DNA from: Arcanobacterium pluranimalium | Lineage (GTDB): Bacteria; Actinomycetota; Actinomycetes; Actinomycetales; Actinomycetaceae | Direction: 5' to 3' | NCBI RefSeq assembly: GCF_016907845.1 | Contig: NZ_JAFBCS010000001.1 | Span: 868,001 to 932,000, forward strand | Length of the DNA stretch: 64,000 nucleotides | Part shown: in pieces, positions 33,313 to 42,652 of the stretch | How the letters are laid out: the number at the start of each line of letters is the position of its first letter | How positions within the stretch are numbered: the first letter of the stretch is position 1 | The notes under the pieces: generated by a model | The model's input: the letters and a program-made list of their open reading frames with translations, nothing else | Told to the model about the DNA's origin: nothing | The model's database searches: none | Made by a program: the position numbers and the translations under genes

Positions 33313-33630
33313 GTATGCTCTCCTCACGCACACCTCCCGTGCAGCTTCTCGCGTGCGTACCCGCGTGCATACCTCGTCGAGACTTCTCGCGCCGCATCTC
33401 TCTTGATGAATCCTCCGCACATAGCCTTCGCATATAACGCATTCGGCACAAATTGGCGCTGGCTAGCCGAGCTTGGAGTCTACTTACGATGGAAAGTCGG
33501 TGCGTTTTTGGCATCATCTGCACAAATATCGAGATGTTGCGCTATACGCCCCAAGAATCCGGGCTTTTCCGAATCGGATCACCGTCCGAAAGCCATGAAG
33601 GGCGCACTGTGGTGATCTGAACCACGTTGC

Positions 33631-33658
33631 TAGACAAGCTCTTTCGTGGCGGTATATC
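33631..33658 (+). promoter_or_regulatory. Candidate promoter of the PTS operon
   Basis: TAGACA (33631-33636) and TATATC (33653-33658) with 16-bp spacing, about 30 bp upstream of the RAT. Position fits the antitermination leader. Confidence 0.4.
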
Positions 33659-33687
33659 GTATCTTTCGAAAGCTGGTATTTAACCAG

Positions 33688-33716
33688 AGGATTGTTACCC
33701 GGTAGGGGCAAGACCT
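33688..33716 (+). promoter_or_regulatory. RAT: ribonucleic antiterminator site
   Basis: The segment begins AGGATTGTTACC and ends GGGGCAAGACCT, matching the BglG/LicT RNA target (GGATTGTTACxG...GGCAAAACC type). Its 3' end shares 33711-33716 with the left arm of the following terminator, so the two structures exclude each other. The cognate BglG-type protein is encoded 2.2 kb downstream. Confidence 0.88.
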
Positions 33717-33752
33717 AAGCATGACGATTCGTCATAGCTTGGGTCTTTTTTG
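33711..33752 (+). terminator. Conditional terminator in the PTS leader
   Basis: Stem AGACCTAAGC (33711-33720) with GCTTGGGTCT (33737-33746; one G-U), extended by ATGACG/CGTCAT, then TTTTTT. Expected to stop transcription unless the antiterminator binds the RAT. Confidence 0.88.
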
Positions 33753-33816
33753 TTTTTACCGGCGTTTTGTCCTACACCACCTATAACCCAATATCTCATT
33801 AAGCAAGGAAGCTATC

Positions 33817-35880
33817 ATGTCGAATGAAACGCGCGTCATTTCCCCAGCGCAGCAAATTATCGACGCTATTGGCGGCTCTACCAATGTGAAGAGTCTGACC
33901 CACTGCGCCACACGGCTGCGTTTTGAACTTGTGGACGCAAGCAAGGTCAATCGCGAGGAACTGGAAAAGATCGACGGTGTCTTGGGAGTCGTACCTCAAT
34001 CAGGTGAGCGCTACCAAGTTGTGGCTGGCGGCGGCGTCGCTACTCTCTACAATGAGATTAAGTCCCTGCCTAGCATGGCAAAAACTGGCAAGCAGGCCGC
34101 GAAAACCGATGCAGAAATCAAAGCCGAGGCTCGCAGCAAAGCGCGGGGTCGTTTTGGCTGGGTAGATGCGTTCTTTGAATTTCTCTCTGACTCGTTCCGC
34201 CCGATTTTGGGCGTATTGCTGGGCGCTTCGCTCATTATTGCTTTCGCTTCGATTCTCGACGCTTTTGAAATTATCAAGTTCCGCGACGACACCAAGTCCT
34301 CTACCTGGGTATTCGTCGATGCAATGTGGCATTCGGTGTTCTTCTTCCTGCCGCTAATGGTGGCATACAATGCTTCGAAGAAGCTGCGTGTCGATCCATG
34401 GCTCGGTACCGCAGTGATGGGCGCGCTGATGACGCCGGAGTTCGTCTCGCTTTCGGATCCAAAGCGCTTCCCGAACACTGTATGCCAAACAAATGATTCA
34501 CTTGGAACGAAGTCGTGTGTGGCGGAAGTCTTTGGAATCCACATGCCGTTGCACGGTTATTCGGGTCAAGTGTTCGTGCCGCTGATGATGGTGGGTCTGT
34601 TAGCGCTGGTCTACCGCGGTTTGAAGAAGATTTTCCCTGAGAACCTGCAGATGGTGTTTGTGCCATTCTTCTCGATGATCATCATGATTCCAGTTACCGC
34701 ATTCTTAATTGGCCCACTGGGAGTTGTGGTTGGCAATGGCCTTGGCTCTGGCCTCGCATGGCTCAATGGCCATGCCCCAATCGTCTTTGCCGTGCTCATT
34801 CCAGTGATTTATCCGTTCTTGGTGCCTTTGGGCTTGCACTGGCCATTGAATGCGCTCATGCTCGTCAATATTCAGACTCTGGGTTACGACTTCATTCAAG
34901 GCCCCATGGGTGCATGGAACTTTGCTTGTTTCGGTGCGACGGCTGGCGTTTTAGTTCTCTCTATTCGCCATAAAGAAACGGTGATGCGCCAGGTATCCAT
35001 CGGTGCTTTGGCTGCTGGTCTCCTTGGTGGTATTTCCGAGCCATCTCTGTACGGTATTCACCTGCGCTTTAAGCGAATCTACCCGCGTATGCTGGTGGGC
35101 TGCTTGGCTGGCGGCATCGTCATTGGCCTTACGGGTGGAGTGACTACCGGCGCATTTGCTTTCACATCCCTGCTCACAATTCCGGTGTTCACACCAGTGT
35201 GGCGTTATACCTTGGGTGTGATGGTGGCTTTCGTCGTCGCTATGGTGCTCATTATTATTTCGGATTTCCGCACGCCTGAAGAACGCGCGGCTTTTAAGGC
35301 TGAGCAGGAAGCTGAGGCTGCGGCGCAAGGTGCCGACGACGCAAGCTCGGACGCGCAGCCCGAGTCTCGTTCAGCTGTGGTTGCGGACGAAACTACAGGC
35401 AGCGGCGTCGTCGAGAACACTGAGACGACGACGGACGTCCTCGCGCCCGTGGCGGGAAGCGTCGTTGCGCTCGACAAGGTGGGCGACGCCGTCTTCGCAT
35501 CTGGTGTGCTTGGGGCAGGTGTGGGGATCAATCCAGAGAATGGTACAATTCTCGCCCCTATATCGGGAACTGTGGCCTCGGTGCAGAAGTCGGGACACGC
35601 CTTTGGAATCAAGAGCGACGACGGCGTGGAGGTGCTCGTACACGTAGGTATCGACACCGTGAATATGCAGGGTAAAGGTTTTGACGTGCGCGTAGAAAAG
35701 GGTGCGCGGGTCGAAAGTGGGGACGTCCTTGTTGAGGTGGATCTGCAGCAGGTCACTGATTCAGGCTTCGCTACTACTACAATTGTGACTGTAACAAACA
35801 CCAAGTCGCTGACGAGCGTTGAGCCGATTGTGCCAACCGACGTTCAGGCTGGTGAGAAGATCATTTCAGTAACTAGGTAG
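33817..35880 (+). CDS. PTS beta-glucoside-type permease EIIBCA
   Basis: 687 residues. IIB domain (1-~85) with phospho-Cys30 in THCATRLRF; a charged linker; IIC with about ten membrane helices (residues ~115-490), including SDSFRPILGVLLGASLII and GGISEPSLYGIHLRFK; an acidic linker; and IIA of the glucose type (~545-687) with DGVEVLVHVGIDTV, His609 as phospho-acceptor and His594 fifteen residues before it. Takes up and phosphorylates a sugar, likely a beta-glucoside given domain order and the BglG-type partner; glucose or another hexose is possible. First gene of the RAT-controlled operon. Confidence 0.9.
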   Translation: MSNETRVISPAQQIIDAIGGSTNVKSLTHCATRLRFELVDASKVNREELEKIDGVLGVVPQSGERYQVVAGGGVATLYNEIKSLPSMAKTGKQAAKTDAEIKAEARSKARGRFGWVDAFFEFLSDSFRPILGVLLGASLIIAFASILDAFEIIKFRDDTKSSTWVFVDAMWHSVFFFLPLMVAYNASKKLRVDPWLGTAVMGALMTPEFVSLSDPKRFPNTVCQTNDSLGTKSCVAEVFGIHMPLHGYSGQVFVPLMMVGLLALVYRGLKKIFPENLQMVFVPFFSMIIMIPVTAFLIGPLGVVVGNGLGSGLAWLNGHAPIVFAVLIPVIYPFLVPLGLHWPLNALMLVNIQTLGYDFIQGPMGAWNFACFGATAGVLVLSIRHKETVMRQVSIGALAAGLLGGISEPSLYGIHLRFKRIYPRMLVGCLAGGIVIGLTGGVTTGAFAFTSLLTIPVFTPVWRYTLGVMVAFVVAMVLIIISDFRTPEERAAFKAEQEAEAAAQGADDASSDAQPESRSAVVADETTGSGVVENTETTTDVLAPVAGSVVALDKVGDAVFASGVLGAGVGINPENGTILAPISGTVASVQKSGHAFGIKSDDGVEVLVHVGIDTVNMQGKGFDVRVEKGARVESGDVLVEVDLQQVTDSGFATTTIVTVTNTKSLTSVEPIVPTDVQAGEKIISVTR

Positions 35881-35883
35881 TGT

Positions 35884-36741
35884 ATGGACGTCCTGCGAGT
35901 TTTCAACAACAACGTGGTTTTGGCGCGTGATGACGACGCCGCCGAAGTCATCGTGACGGGTTGGGGGATTGGGTTCCAGGCAAAGCCCGGATCGTCAATC
36001 GACCCCTCGAAGGTTGTGCGAAAATTCGTGCCAGTTGACGGCAGGGACCCAGATCATCTGGGAAAACTTTTGGCAGATATTCCGCCGAAGATTCTCGAAC
36101 TTCTGGAAAAGGCGTTCAGCTCTACCGACAGCGGGTTGGGTTCGAATCCTGCCTTTGTCCTTGCACTTGCGGATCATATTACGTTCGCTTTCGAGCGGGT
36201 GCGCACTGCTATGGATGTGCGTTATCCGCTCGAAGCGGAGGTGCGTAATCTGTATCCGCAAGAATACGCCCAGGCGGTTGATCTGCTCACCCAGATTAAC
36301 CGCTTGAGCGAGGAGCAGTTGCCGCAGGATGAAGCGGTGGCAATCGCTTTACATCTGGTCAACCTTGGCTTCAGCCACGGGGATCTGAGTTACACATATA
36401 TGATGACGGGGATTATTCAGCAGATGATCGAAGTCATCGAGACGAGTTTTGGCGTACATTTAGAGTCGACGTCGGTGAACGTGGGACGTTTTATCACTCA
36501 CCTTCGTTATCTCTTTGTTCGTATCCATCAACAAAAACAAATAAACGAAGAGGAAATTTCGGTCATTGGGCAGGCAATTCGTGATAGCTATCCAGAGTGT
36601 GTTGCTGTGGCGCAGAAACTGGCGGCTATCATTGAGCTGCGTTTTGATACTCGCGTGAGCGAAGATGAAATTTCGTATTTAACAATGCACATTGCTAGGG
36701 TGAGCGGTGATGCTCAACCGATTCGAAAGGAATCACAATAA
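35884..36741 (+). CDS. BglG/LicT family transcription antiterminator
   Basis: 285 residues, starting 3 bp after the permease stop. The N-terminal ~55 residues are the CAT RNA-binding domain (LRVFNNNVVLARDDDAAEVIVTG, shortened LRVFNNNVVLARDD; GWGIGFQAKPGS). Two PRD domains follow, with conserved histidines at ALADHITFAFERV in PRD1, and at RFITHLRYLFVRI and LTMHIARV in PRD2, sites phosphorylated by HPr or EII in the family. When substrate is transported it should bind the RAT at 33688-33716 and prevent termination, giving autoregulation of the whole cluster. Confidence 0.92.
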   Translation: MDVLRVFNNNVVLARDDDAAEVIVTGWGIGFQAKPGSSIDPSKVVRKFVPVDGRDPDHLGKLLADIPPKILELLEKAFSSTDSGLGSNPAFVLALADHITFAFERVRTAMDVRYPLEAEVRNLYPQEYAQAVDLLTQINRLSEEQLPQDEAVAIALHLVNLGFSHGDLSYTYMMTGIIQQMIEVIETSFGVHLESTSVNVGRFITHLRYLFVRIHQQKQINEEEISVIGQAIRDSYPECVAVAQKLAAIIELRFDTRVSEDEISYLTMHIARVSGDAQPIRKESQ

Positions 36742-37007
36742 TGGCTACACGTACAGCAAAGATCGCTTCAGCAGTTGGACTTCATGCACGACCAGCAGCA
36801 CTGTTTACTCAGGCTGTGGAAGAAACTGGTTTTGACGTGCAGATCTCCCTTGCTGGTGAAGAGCCAGTAGATGCCGCTTCGGTGCTCGAAGTTATGACGC
36901 TGGGCGCGCAGTGCGGCGATGAAGTGACGCTCACTGCTGAGGGGGAGGGCGCTGATGAGGCGCTGGAATCTTTGGCGCGTCTGCTCGAAACTGATCTCGA
37001 CGCCTGA
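36741..37007 (+). CDS. ptsH: Phosphocarrier protein HPr
   Basis: 88 residues; the ATG overlaps the antiterminator stop by one base (TAATG). His15 in ASAVGLHARPAALF is the phospho-carrier site; Ser47 in DAASVLEVMTLG occupies the position of the regulatory serine of Gram-positive HPr. Transfers phosphate from EI to EIIA domains. Placed inside a RAT-controlled, sugar-specific operon. Confidence 0.96.
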   Translation: MATRTAKIASAVGLHARPAALFTQAVEETGFDVQISLAGEEPVDAASVLEVMTLGAQCGDEVTLTAEGEGADEALESLARLLETDLDA

Positions 37008-37018
37008 GAGGGGCTCTC

Positions 37019-38704
37019 ATGACTGGTACTCATCAGATTTTGTACGGTTTAGGCGTTTCAAGTGGAATCGCAGCTGCTAAAGCAGTTGCAGTTCATGCGG
37101 CGCCCGGTTTTGATGCCAATGAAGCGCCCACTTCTGATTGGGAAGCGGCGAGCGTGCGGGTGCGCGAGGCTATGGCACATGTGTCTGCTCAGCTCAGCGA
37201 GAGAGCGCAGCAGGCTTCGGAGGCCGTGCGCCCAATCCTTGAGGCTTCAGCAAAGTTGGCTAATGATCGCGGTCTGGCAAAATCTGTTGATGCCAAGCTC
37301 AAGCAGGGAATGGGAGTGACGCGCGCCGTGCACGAGGCTACGCAAGGATATGCAGATATGCTTGCTGGTCTGGGTGGCTATATGGCTGAGCGCGTCACTG
37401 ATCTTTACGATATTCGCGATCGCACGATTTCACAGCTGCTAGGACTCCCTGCGCCCGGCGTGCCTGAGCTCACGGAACTTTCGGTTTTGGTGGCTCGCGA
37501 TCTTGCTCCAGCGGAAACTGCAACGCTTTCTCCGGAGCTGTGTGCTGCGATCATTACCGAAGAGGGTGGAACGACCAGCCACACCGCTATTTTGGCTGCT
37601 CAACTTGGCATCCCGGCTATTGTGCAGGTGCCCGGCGTGGTAGCTGCTGCTGAGGGGAATTTGGTGGCTGTGGACGGCGGTGTGGGAGAGGTTGTTATTA
37701 ACCCTACCGATAGGGAAGTGGCTGACCTCAAGGAACGTGCAGTACGTCGCGCGAAAGCGCTGGCAGGTTCCTCGGGTGAGGGAGCGACGTACGATGGCCA
37801 CAAGGTTGCGTTGCTTGCCAATATTGGCACTGCCGACGACGCTGCGAAAGCTGCAGCGATGGATCTGGAGGGCTGTGGTCTGTTCCGCACGGAGTTCCTG
37901 TTCTTGGATCGATCTGATGCGCCAAGTTTAGAAGAGCAGATTGCTACCTACACCAAGGTATTTGAGTCTTTTGGTGATCGACGCATTGTGGTGCGCACGC
38001 TCGATGCTGGTGCTGATAAACCGCTGGCTTTTGCCAATCTCGGCGCCGAAGAAAATCCGGCTTTAGGACGGCGTGGTTTGCGCCTGTGCCAGCGCCGGGA
38101 AGATTTGCTTGACACTCAGCTCGAGGCTCTGGCTCAGGCTTATAAGGCAACTGGTGCAGATGTGCGTGTTATGGCCCCGATGATTGCTACGGCGAGCGAG
38201 GCTCGTTGGTTTGCCGAGAAAGTTAAAGCAGTGGGCTTGCCTAAAGCGGGTGCGATGGTTGAGATCGCTTCGACCGCTATTTTAGCTGGACGGGTGATGC
38301 GCGAAGTTGATTTCGTCTCGATTGGTACTAATGATCTATCGCAGTACACCATGGCGGCAGATCGTATGCAGGGTGAGTTTGCTGAGCTTTTGAGTCCGTG
38401 GCAGCCGGCGTTGTTGACGCTCATTAAGATGACCTGCGAGGGTGGGCGTGCCACTGGTAAGCCTGTGGGCGTGTGTGGCGAAGCTGGCGGAGATCCGCTT
38501 TTGGCTTTGGTGCTGGTTGGATTGGGAGTTTCTTCACTGTCTATGGCTCCGAATAAGGTGAATGCAGTGCGCACTGCGCTGCGTTTGCACGATATGGCAA
38601 CTTGCCAGCAAATGGCTGCATATGCGGTAGACGCTGACGATCCTGACAATGCTCGAGCTGCAGTTTTGGAGCTGACGAGTCCTGGATTGAAAGATCTTTT
38701 GTAA
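37019..38704 (+). CDS. ptsI: Phosphoenolpyruvate-protein phosphotransferase (Enzyme I)
   Basis: 561 residues, 11 bp after ptsH. The N-terminal domain carries His188 in EEGGTTSHTAILAAQLGIPA, the site autophosphorylated from PEP; the barrel domain has LFRTEFLFLDR, RTLDAGADKPL, FVSIGTNDLSQYTMAADR and GVCGEAGGDP with the catalytic Cys near the end. Starts the PTS phosphorelay (PEP to EI to HPr to EIIA). Last gene of the cluster; a strong terminator follows. Confidence 0.96.
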   Translation: MTGTHQILYGLGVSSGIAAAKAVAVHAAPGFDANEAPTSDWEAASVRVREAMAHVSAQLSERAQQASEAVRPILEASAKLANDRGLAKSVDAKLKQGMGVTRAVHEATQGYADMLAGLGGYMAERVTDLYDIRDRTISQLLGLPAPGVPELTELSVLVARDLAPAETATLSPELCAAIITEEGGTTSHTAILAAQLGIPAIVQVPGVVAAAEGNLVAVDGGVGEVVINPTDREVADLKERAVRRAKALAGSSGEGATYDGHKVALLANIGTADDAAKAAAMDLEGCGLFRTEFLFLDRSDAPSLEEQIATYTKVFESFGDRRIVVRTLDAGADKPLAFANLGAEENPALGRRGLRLCQRREDLLDTQLEALAQAYKATGADVRVMAPMIATASEARWFAEKVKAVGLPKAGAMVEIASTAILAGRVMREVDFVSIGTNDLSQYTMAADRMQGEFAELLSPWQPALLTLIKMTCEGGRATGKPVGVCGEAGGDPLLALVLVGLGVSSLSMAPNKVNAVRTALRLHDMATCQQMAAYAVDADDPDNARAAVLELTSPGLKDLL

Positions 38705-38726
38705 TCTCTGCAAATGGCTGATTGGG

Positions 38727-38770
38727 ACTGCAAGCTACCGGCGCGCCGCACCGGTAGCTTGCAGTTTTTC
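38727..38770 (+). terminator. Terminator after ptsI
   Basis: Perfect 15-bp stem (38727-38741 with 38751-38765), 9-nt loop, then TTTTT. Separates the PTS cluster from rpoB. The ~320 bp from here to 39088 must contain the rpoB promoter; I could not assign it with confidence. Confidence 0.88.
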
Positions 38771-39088
38771 TCTATCTATGGGAAAGTCTTTCTTGACCGC
38801 GATAGTGTTTGAGACGCTCGTTGGTCATGAAAATCTAAGCAAATCGATGAAACTGATGGGCAGCGACAGCCCTCAGACCTTCGAGGATTTCTTAGAGCAT
38901 ACGAGTCGTGACCCCTTCCACACTGGTGGGGGCTGGACTAATTCGCCCTGATTCGGTAGATTTGAAACTTGCGCAGTGTATCAACACCCGTACCCTTTTT
39001 ATCTGAATCTGTATTTCTCTTAATTGTGCGTGCGTGTGTCCGATCTTTGCGTTGATAGCCTTACCGGAACCCAGGGAAGGAACATCCT

Positions 39089-42000
39089 TTGGCTGCTTCG
39101 CGCACCTCTATGCCCACCGTCGTGAACGGCAAACTTGCCGCTGATCGTATCTCGTTCGCTAAACTCACGGAACCTATGACGGTTCCTGATCTTCTCAGCT
39201 TGCAGACGTCCTCTTATGGATGGCTCACTGGCTCAGATGAGTGGCGAGCTGAGCACCCAGACGAAAAGTCGGGCCTTGAAGAAATTTTTGATGAAATTTC
39301 ACCGATTGAAAACACCACTCGTACCATGGGTCTTGTGTTGTCGAATCCTCATCTTGAAGATGAGAAAGCTTCGATTGTTGAATGCAAAGACAAAGACATG
39401 ACGTACTCGGCGGCGCTCTACGTGACTGCTGAATTCCAGAACTACGAAACTGGTGAAATCAAGTCTCAGACCACCTTTATTGGTGACTTCCCGCTGATGA
39501 CCCCACAAGGTACCTTTATTATCAACGGTACTGAGCGCGTCGTTGTCTCTCAGCTGGTGCGTTCCCCAGGCGTTTACTTCGAACGCTTGGCAGACAAGAC
39601 CTCTGATAAGTACATCTACTCGACCAAGGTCATCCCGTCGCGCGGCGCATGGCTCGAGTTTGAAATCGACAAGCGCGATTCGGTGGGCGTGCGCATCGAT
39701 CGTAAGCGCAAGCAGTCGGTAACCGTATTCCTTAAGGCCCTGGGCATGAGCGAATCCGAGATTCGCGAAGAATTCAAGGACTTCCCAATTCTGATTGACA
39801 CCTTGGAAAAGGATACCGTCAAGACTCAAGAAGAAGCCTTGCAAGATCTTTACCGCAAGCTGCGCCCAGGCGAACCGCCAACCGCTGAGGCTGGCCGCAA
39901 CTTGCTGCGCAATTTCTATTTCAACGACAAGCGCTACGACCTCGCCAAGGTTGGTCGTTACAAGGTCAATAAGAAGCTCGGCTTGGATATTGAATCTTCC
40001 AAGCGCCAGCTTTCGATCACCGATATCACGGCTACGCTTCGCTACTTGCTCGCTCTGCACGCAGGTGAAGCAGAAGTTGTATCCGCTGAGGGCGGCCGCA
40101 GCGTCGTCGTCGAAACGGACGATATCGATCACTTCGGCAACCGTCGTATTCGCGCTGTTGGCGAGCTGATCCAGAACCAGGTTCGCACTGGTTTGTCGCG
40201 CCTTGATCGTATGGTGCGCGAGCGTATGACCACGCAGGAAGCTGAAGCGATCACGCCGTCGTCGTTGATCAATATCCGCCCGATCGTGGCTGCAATCAAG
40301 GAGTTCTTCGGAACTTCGCAGCTCTCGCAGTTCATGGATCAAAACAACCCGCTTGCTGGTTTGACGCACAAGCGCCGTCTGTCGGCTCTCGGTCCGGGTG
40401 GTCTGTCGCGTGATCGCGCTTCGATGGAAGTTCGAGACGTTCACCCGTCGCACTACGGCCGTATGTGTCCAATCGAAACCCCTGAAGGTCCAAACATTGG
40501 TCTGATCGGTTCGCTTGCTTCGTTTGGCCGCGTCAATGCTTTTGGCTTTATCGAGACACCTTACCGCAAGGTTGTGGACGGTCGCGTCACTGATGAGATC
40601 GTTTACCTCGACGCCGCCGACGAAGATCGTTACGCGGTTGCACAGGCTTCGGCTGAGCTGAATGAGGACGGTACCTTCAAGGAGCAGGAAGTTCTCGTGC
40701 GTCTGCCTGGTGGTGAGCCTGCGCTCGTGCCACCAAGCGAAGTTGGCTACATGGACGTTTCTGCACGTCAGATGTGTTCCGTTGGTACCGCAATGATTCC
40801 ATTCTTGGAGCACGACGACGCAAACCGCGCTCTCATGGGTGCAAACATGCAGCGTCAGGCTGTGCCGTTGATCCGTCCCGCCGCGCCGCTCGTAGGCACC
40901 GGCATGGAAATCCGTGCAGCTGTTGACGCCGGTGATGTTACTGTTGCCGTTGCGCCTGGTGTAGTTACCGAAGTTTCCGCCGACGCAGTTTACGTGGAAG
41001 AAGACGACGGTAACCACCGTATGTACAAGTTGGCGAAGTTCGAGCGTTCGAACCCTGGAAACTGCACCAACCAACGTGTTGTTGTTTCTGAGGGTGACCG
41101 CTTGGAGAAGGGTTCGCTCATTGCTGATGGCCCAGCTACCGACGGTGGCGAATTGGCTCTCGGTCAGAACCTCCTCGTTGCTTTCATGGCATGGAACGGC
41201 TACAACTACGAAGACGCTATTATTCTGTCCCAGCGTTGCCAGGCAGAAGATCTCTTGACTTCGATTCACATCGAAGAGCACGAGGTTGATGCCCGCGATA
41301 CCAAGCTCGGTCCAGAGGAAATTACCCGCGATATTCCAAACGTTTCGGAAGAAATGCTTTCGCATCTCGACGAGCGTGGAATCATCCGTATCGGCGCTGA
41401 AGTTTCCGCAGGTGACATCCTCGTCGGAAAGATCACGCCAAAGGGTGAAACCGAGCTCACCTCCGAAGAGCGCCTGCTTCGCGCTATTTTCGGTGAGAAG
41501 GCAAAGGAAGTTCGCGACACTTCGCTTCGCGTGCCACACGGTGAATCCGGCATTGTGATCGGCGTGAAGGAATTCTCTTCGGAGAATCACGACGAGCTGG
41601 CAGCTGACGTTCGCCAGACCGTTCGCGTGCATATTGCGCAGCGCCGCAAGATCACGATTGGCGATAAGATGGCTGGACGCCACGGAAATAAGGGTGTTAT
41701 CTCCCGTATTCTTCCGCTGGAGGATATGCCGTTCATGGAAGACGGTACTCCAGTCGATATCGTTTTGAATCCACTTGGTGTGCCATCGCGTATGAACCTC
41801 GGTCAGGTGTTCGAACTCCACTTGGGCTGGATTGCAGCTCAAGGCTGGGACGCTACCGAAGCTCGCAAGAACGGCGAAGAGTGGGCGCTGCGTCTGCCAG
41901 AGAATTCAGTCAAGACTGAGGGGCGCCAGCCAGTGGCTACTCCAGTGTTCGACGGCGTTCTTTCCGACGAGCTCAAGGGTCTGCTCGGAAATACGCTGCC

Positions 42001-42550
42001 AAATCGCGACGGCGATCGCATGGTTGATGAGAGCGGCAAGGCGCGTCTGTTCGACGGCCGCACCGGTGAGCCGTTCCCAGAGCCAGTTTCGGTTGGTTAT
42101 ATGTACATGCTGAAGCTGCACCACTTGGTGGATGACAAGATCCACGCGCGTTCAACCGGCCCATACTCCATGGTTACCCAGCAGCCACTCGGCGGTAAAG
42201 CCCAGTTCGGTGGCCAGCGCTTTGGAGAAATGGAAGTTTGGGCACTTGAAGCGTACGGTGCCGCACACACACTTCAGGAAATGTTGACGATCAAGTCTGA
42301 CGATACCGTCGGCCGCGTCAAGGTTTATGAAGCAATCGTTAAGGGAGACAACGTACCTGAGCCGGGTCTTCCGGAATCGTTCAAGGTTCTCGTTCAAGAA
42401 ATGCGTTCGCTGTGCTTGAATGTGGAAGCTCTTGACTCTGTAGGCAATGCTATTAGTCTGCAGGATTCCGACGACGACGCCTTCCGGGCACCGCAATCTG
42501 CGGGTGTCCAGACGGGCCTCGAAGACCTTCAGACAGGCGCTGACTTCTAG
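39089..42550 (+). CDS. rpoB: RNA polymerase subunit beta
   Basis: 1153 residues from TTG 39089, with GGAAGG upstream; a TTG start and the LAASRTS opening are normal for actinobacterial rpoB. The rifampicin region (nt ~40311-40404) reads [20 protein letters not shown] then [12 protein letters not shown], the sensitive wild-type form. Other marks: [36 protein letters not shown] with catalytic-site lysines, and the C-terminal [24 protein letters not shown] (shortened). rpoC follows after a 102-bp gap containing a strong hairpin. Confidence 0.98.
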   Translation: MAASRTSMPTVVNGKLAADRISFAKLTEPMTVPDLLSLQTSSYGWLTGSDEWRAEHPDEKSGLEEIFDEISPIENTTRTMGLVLSNPHLEDEKASIVECKDKDMTYSAALYVTAEFQNYETGEIKSQTTFIGDFPLMTPQGTFIINGTERVVVSQLVRSPGVYFERLADKTSDKYIYSTKVIPSRGAWLEFEIDKRDSVGVRIDRKRKQSVTVFLKALGMSESEIREEFKDFPILIDTLEKDTVKTQEEALQDLYRKLRPGEPPTAEAGRNLLRNFYFNDKRYDLAKVGRYKVNKKLGLDIESSKRQLSITDITATLRYLLALHAGEAEVVSAEGGRSVVVETDDIDHFGNRRIRAVGELIQNQVRTGLSRLDRMVRERMTTQEAEAITPSSLINIRPIVAAIKEFFGTSQLSQFMDQNNPLAGLTHKRRLSALGPGGLSRDRASMEVRDVHPSHYGRMCPIETPEGPNIGLIGSLASFGRVNAFGFIETPYRKVVDGRVTDEIVYLDAADEDRYAVAQASAELNEDGTFKEQEVLVRLPGGEPALVPPSEVGYMDVSARQMCSVGTAMIPFLEHDDANRALMGANMQRQAVPLIRPAAPLVGTGMEIRAAVDAGDVTVAVAPGVVTEVSADAVYVEEDDGNHRMYKLAKFERSNPGNCTNQRVVVSEGDRLEKGSLIADGPATDGGELALGQNLLVAFMAWNGYNYEDAIILSQRCQAEDLLTSIHIEEHEVDARDTKLGPEEITRDIPNVSEEMLSHLDERGIIRIGAEVSAGDILVGKITPKGETELTSEERLLRAIFGEKAKEVRDTSLRVPHGESGIVIGVKEFSSENHDELAADVRQTVRVHIAQRRKITIGDKMAGRHGNKGVISRILPLEDMPFMEDGTPVDIVLNPLGVPSRMNLGQVFELHLGWIAAQGWDATEARKNGEEWALRLPENSVKTEGRQPVATPVFDGVLSDELKGLLGNTLPNRDGDRMVDESGKARLFDGRTGEPFPEPVSVGYMYMLKLHHLVDDKIHARSTGPYSMVTQQPLGGKAQFGGQRFGEMEVWALEAYGAAHTLQEMLTIKSDDTVGRVKVYEAIVKGDNVPEPGLPESFKVLVQEMRSLCLNVEALDSVGNAISLQDSDDDAFRAPQSAGVQTGLEDLQTGADF

Positions 42551-42561
42551 TTAGCTCTCGA

Positions 42562-42602
42562 CGGTGGGCAAGGCGGCCAAACGCCTGCTACCTTGCCCAC
42601 CG
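42562..42602 (+). terminator. 12-bp perfect hairpin between rpoB and rpoC
   Basis: CGGTGGGCAAGG (42562-42573) pairs with CCTTGCCCACCG (42591-42602); the loop could form an alternative AGGCG/CGCCT pairing. No T-run follows. More likely an RNA processing or pause site than a true terminator, since rpoC needs readthrough. Confidence 0.65.
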
Positions 42603-42652
42603 ATTGAAACAAAAGAATTTACCCGGCGTAAAATACTTCGGAAGTAGGAATC

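Noticed and set aside
33253-33615. Plus-strand open frame in the rplL-PTS gap
   Set aside because: Begins inside the rplL terminator, has no homology-like pattern and a scattered residue composition; treated as non-coding.
39299-41842. 847-codon open frame antisense to rpoB
   Set aside because: It is the mirror of a highly expressed, codon-biased essential gene; its translation has no recognisable domain and is compositionally odd.
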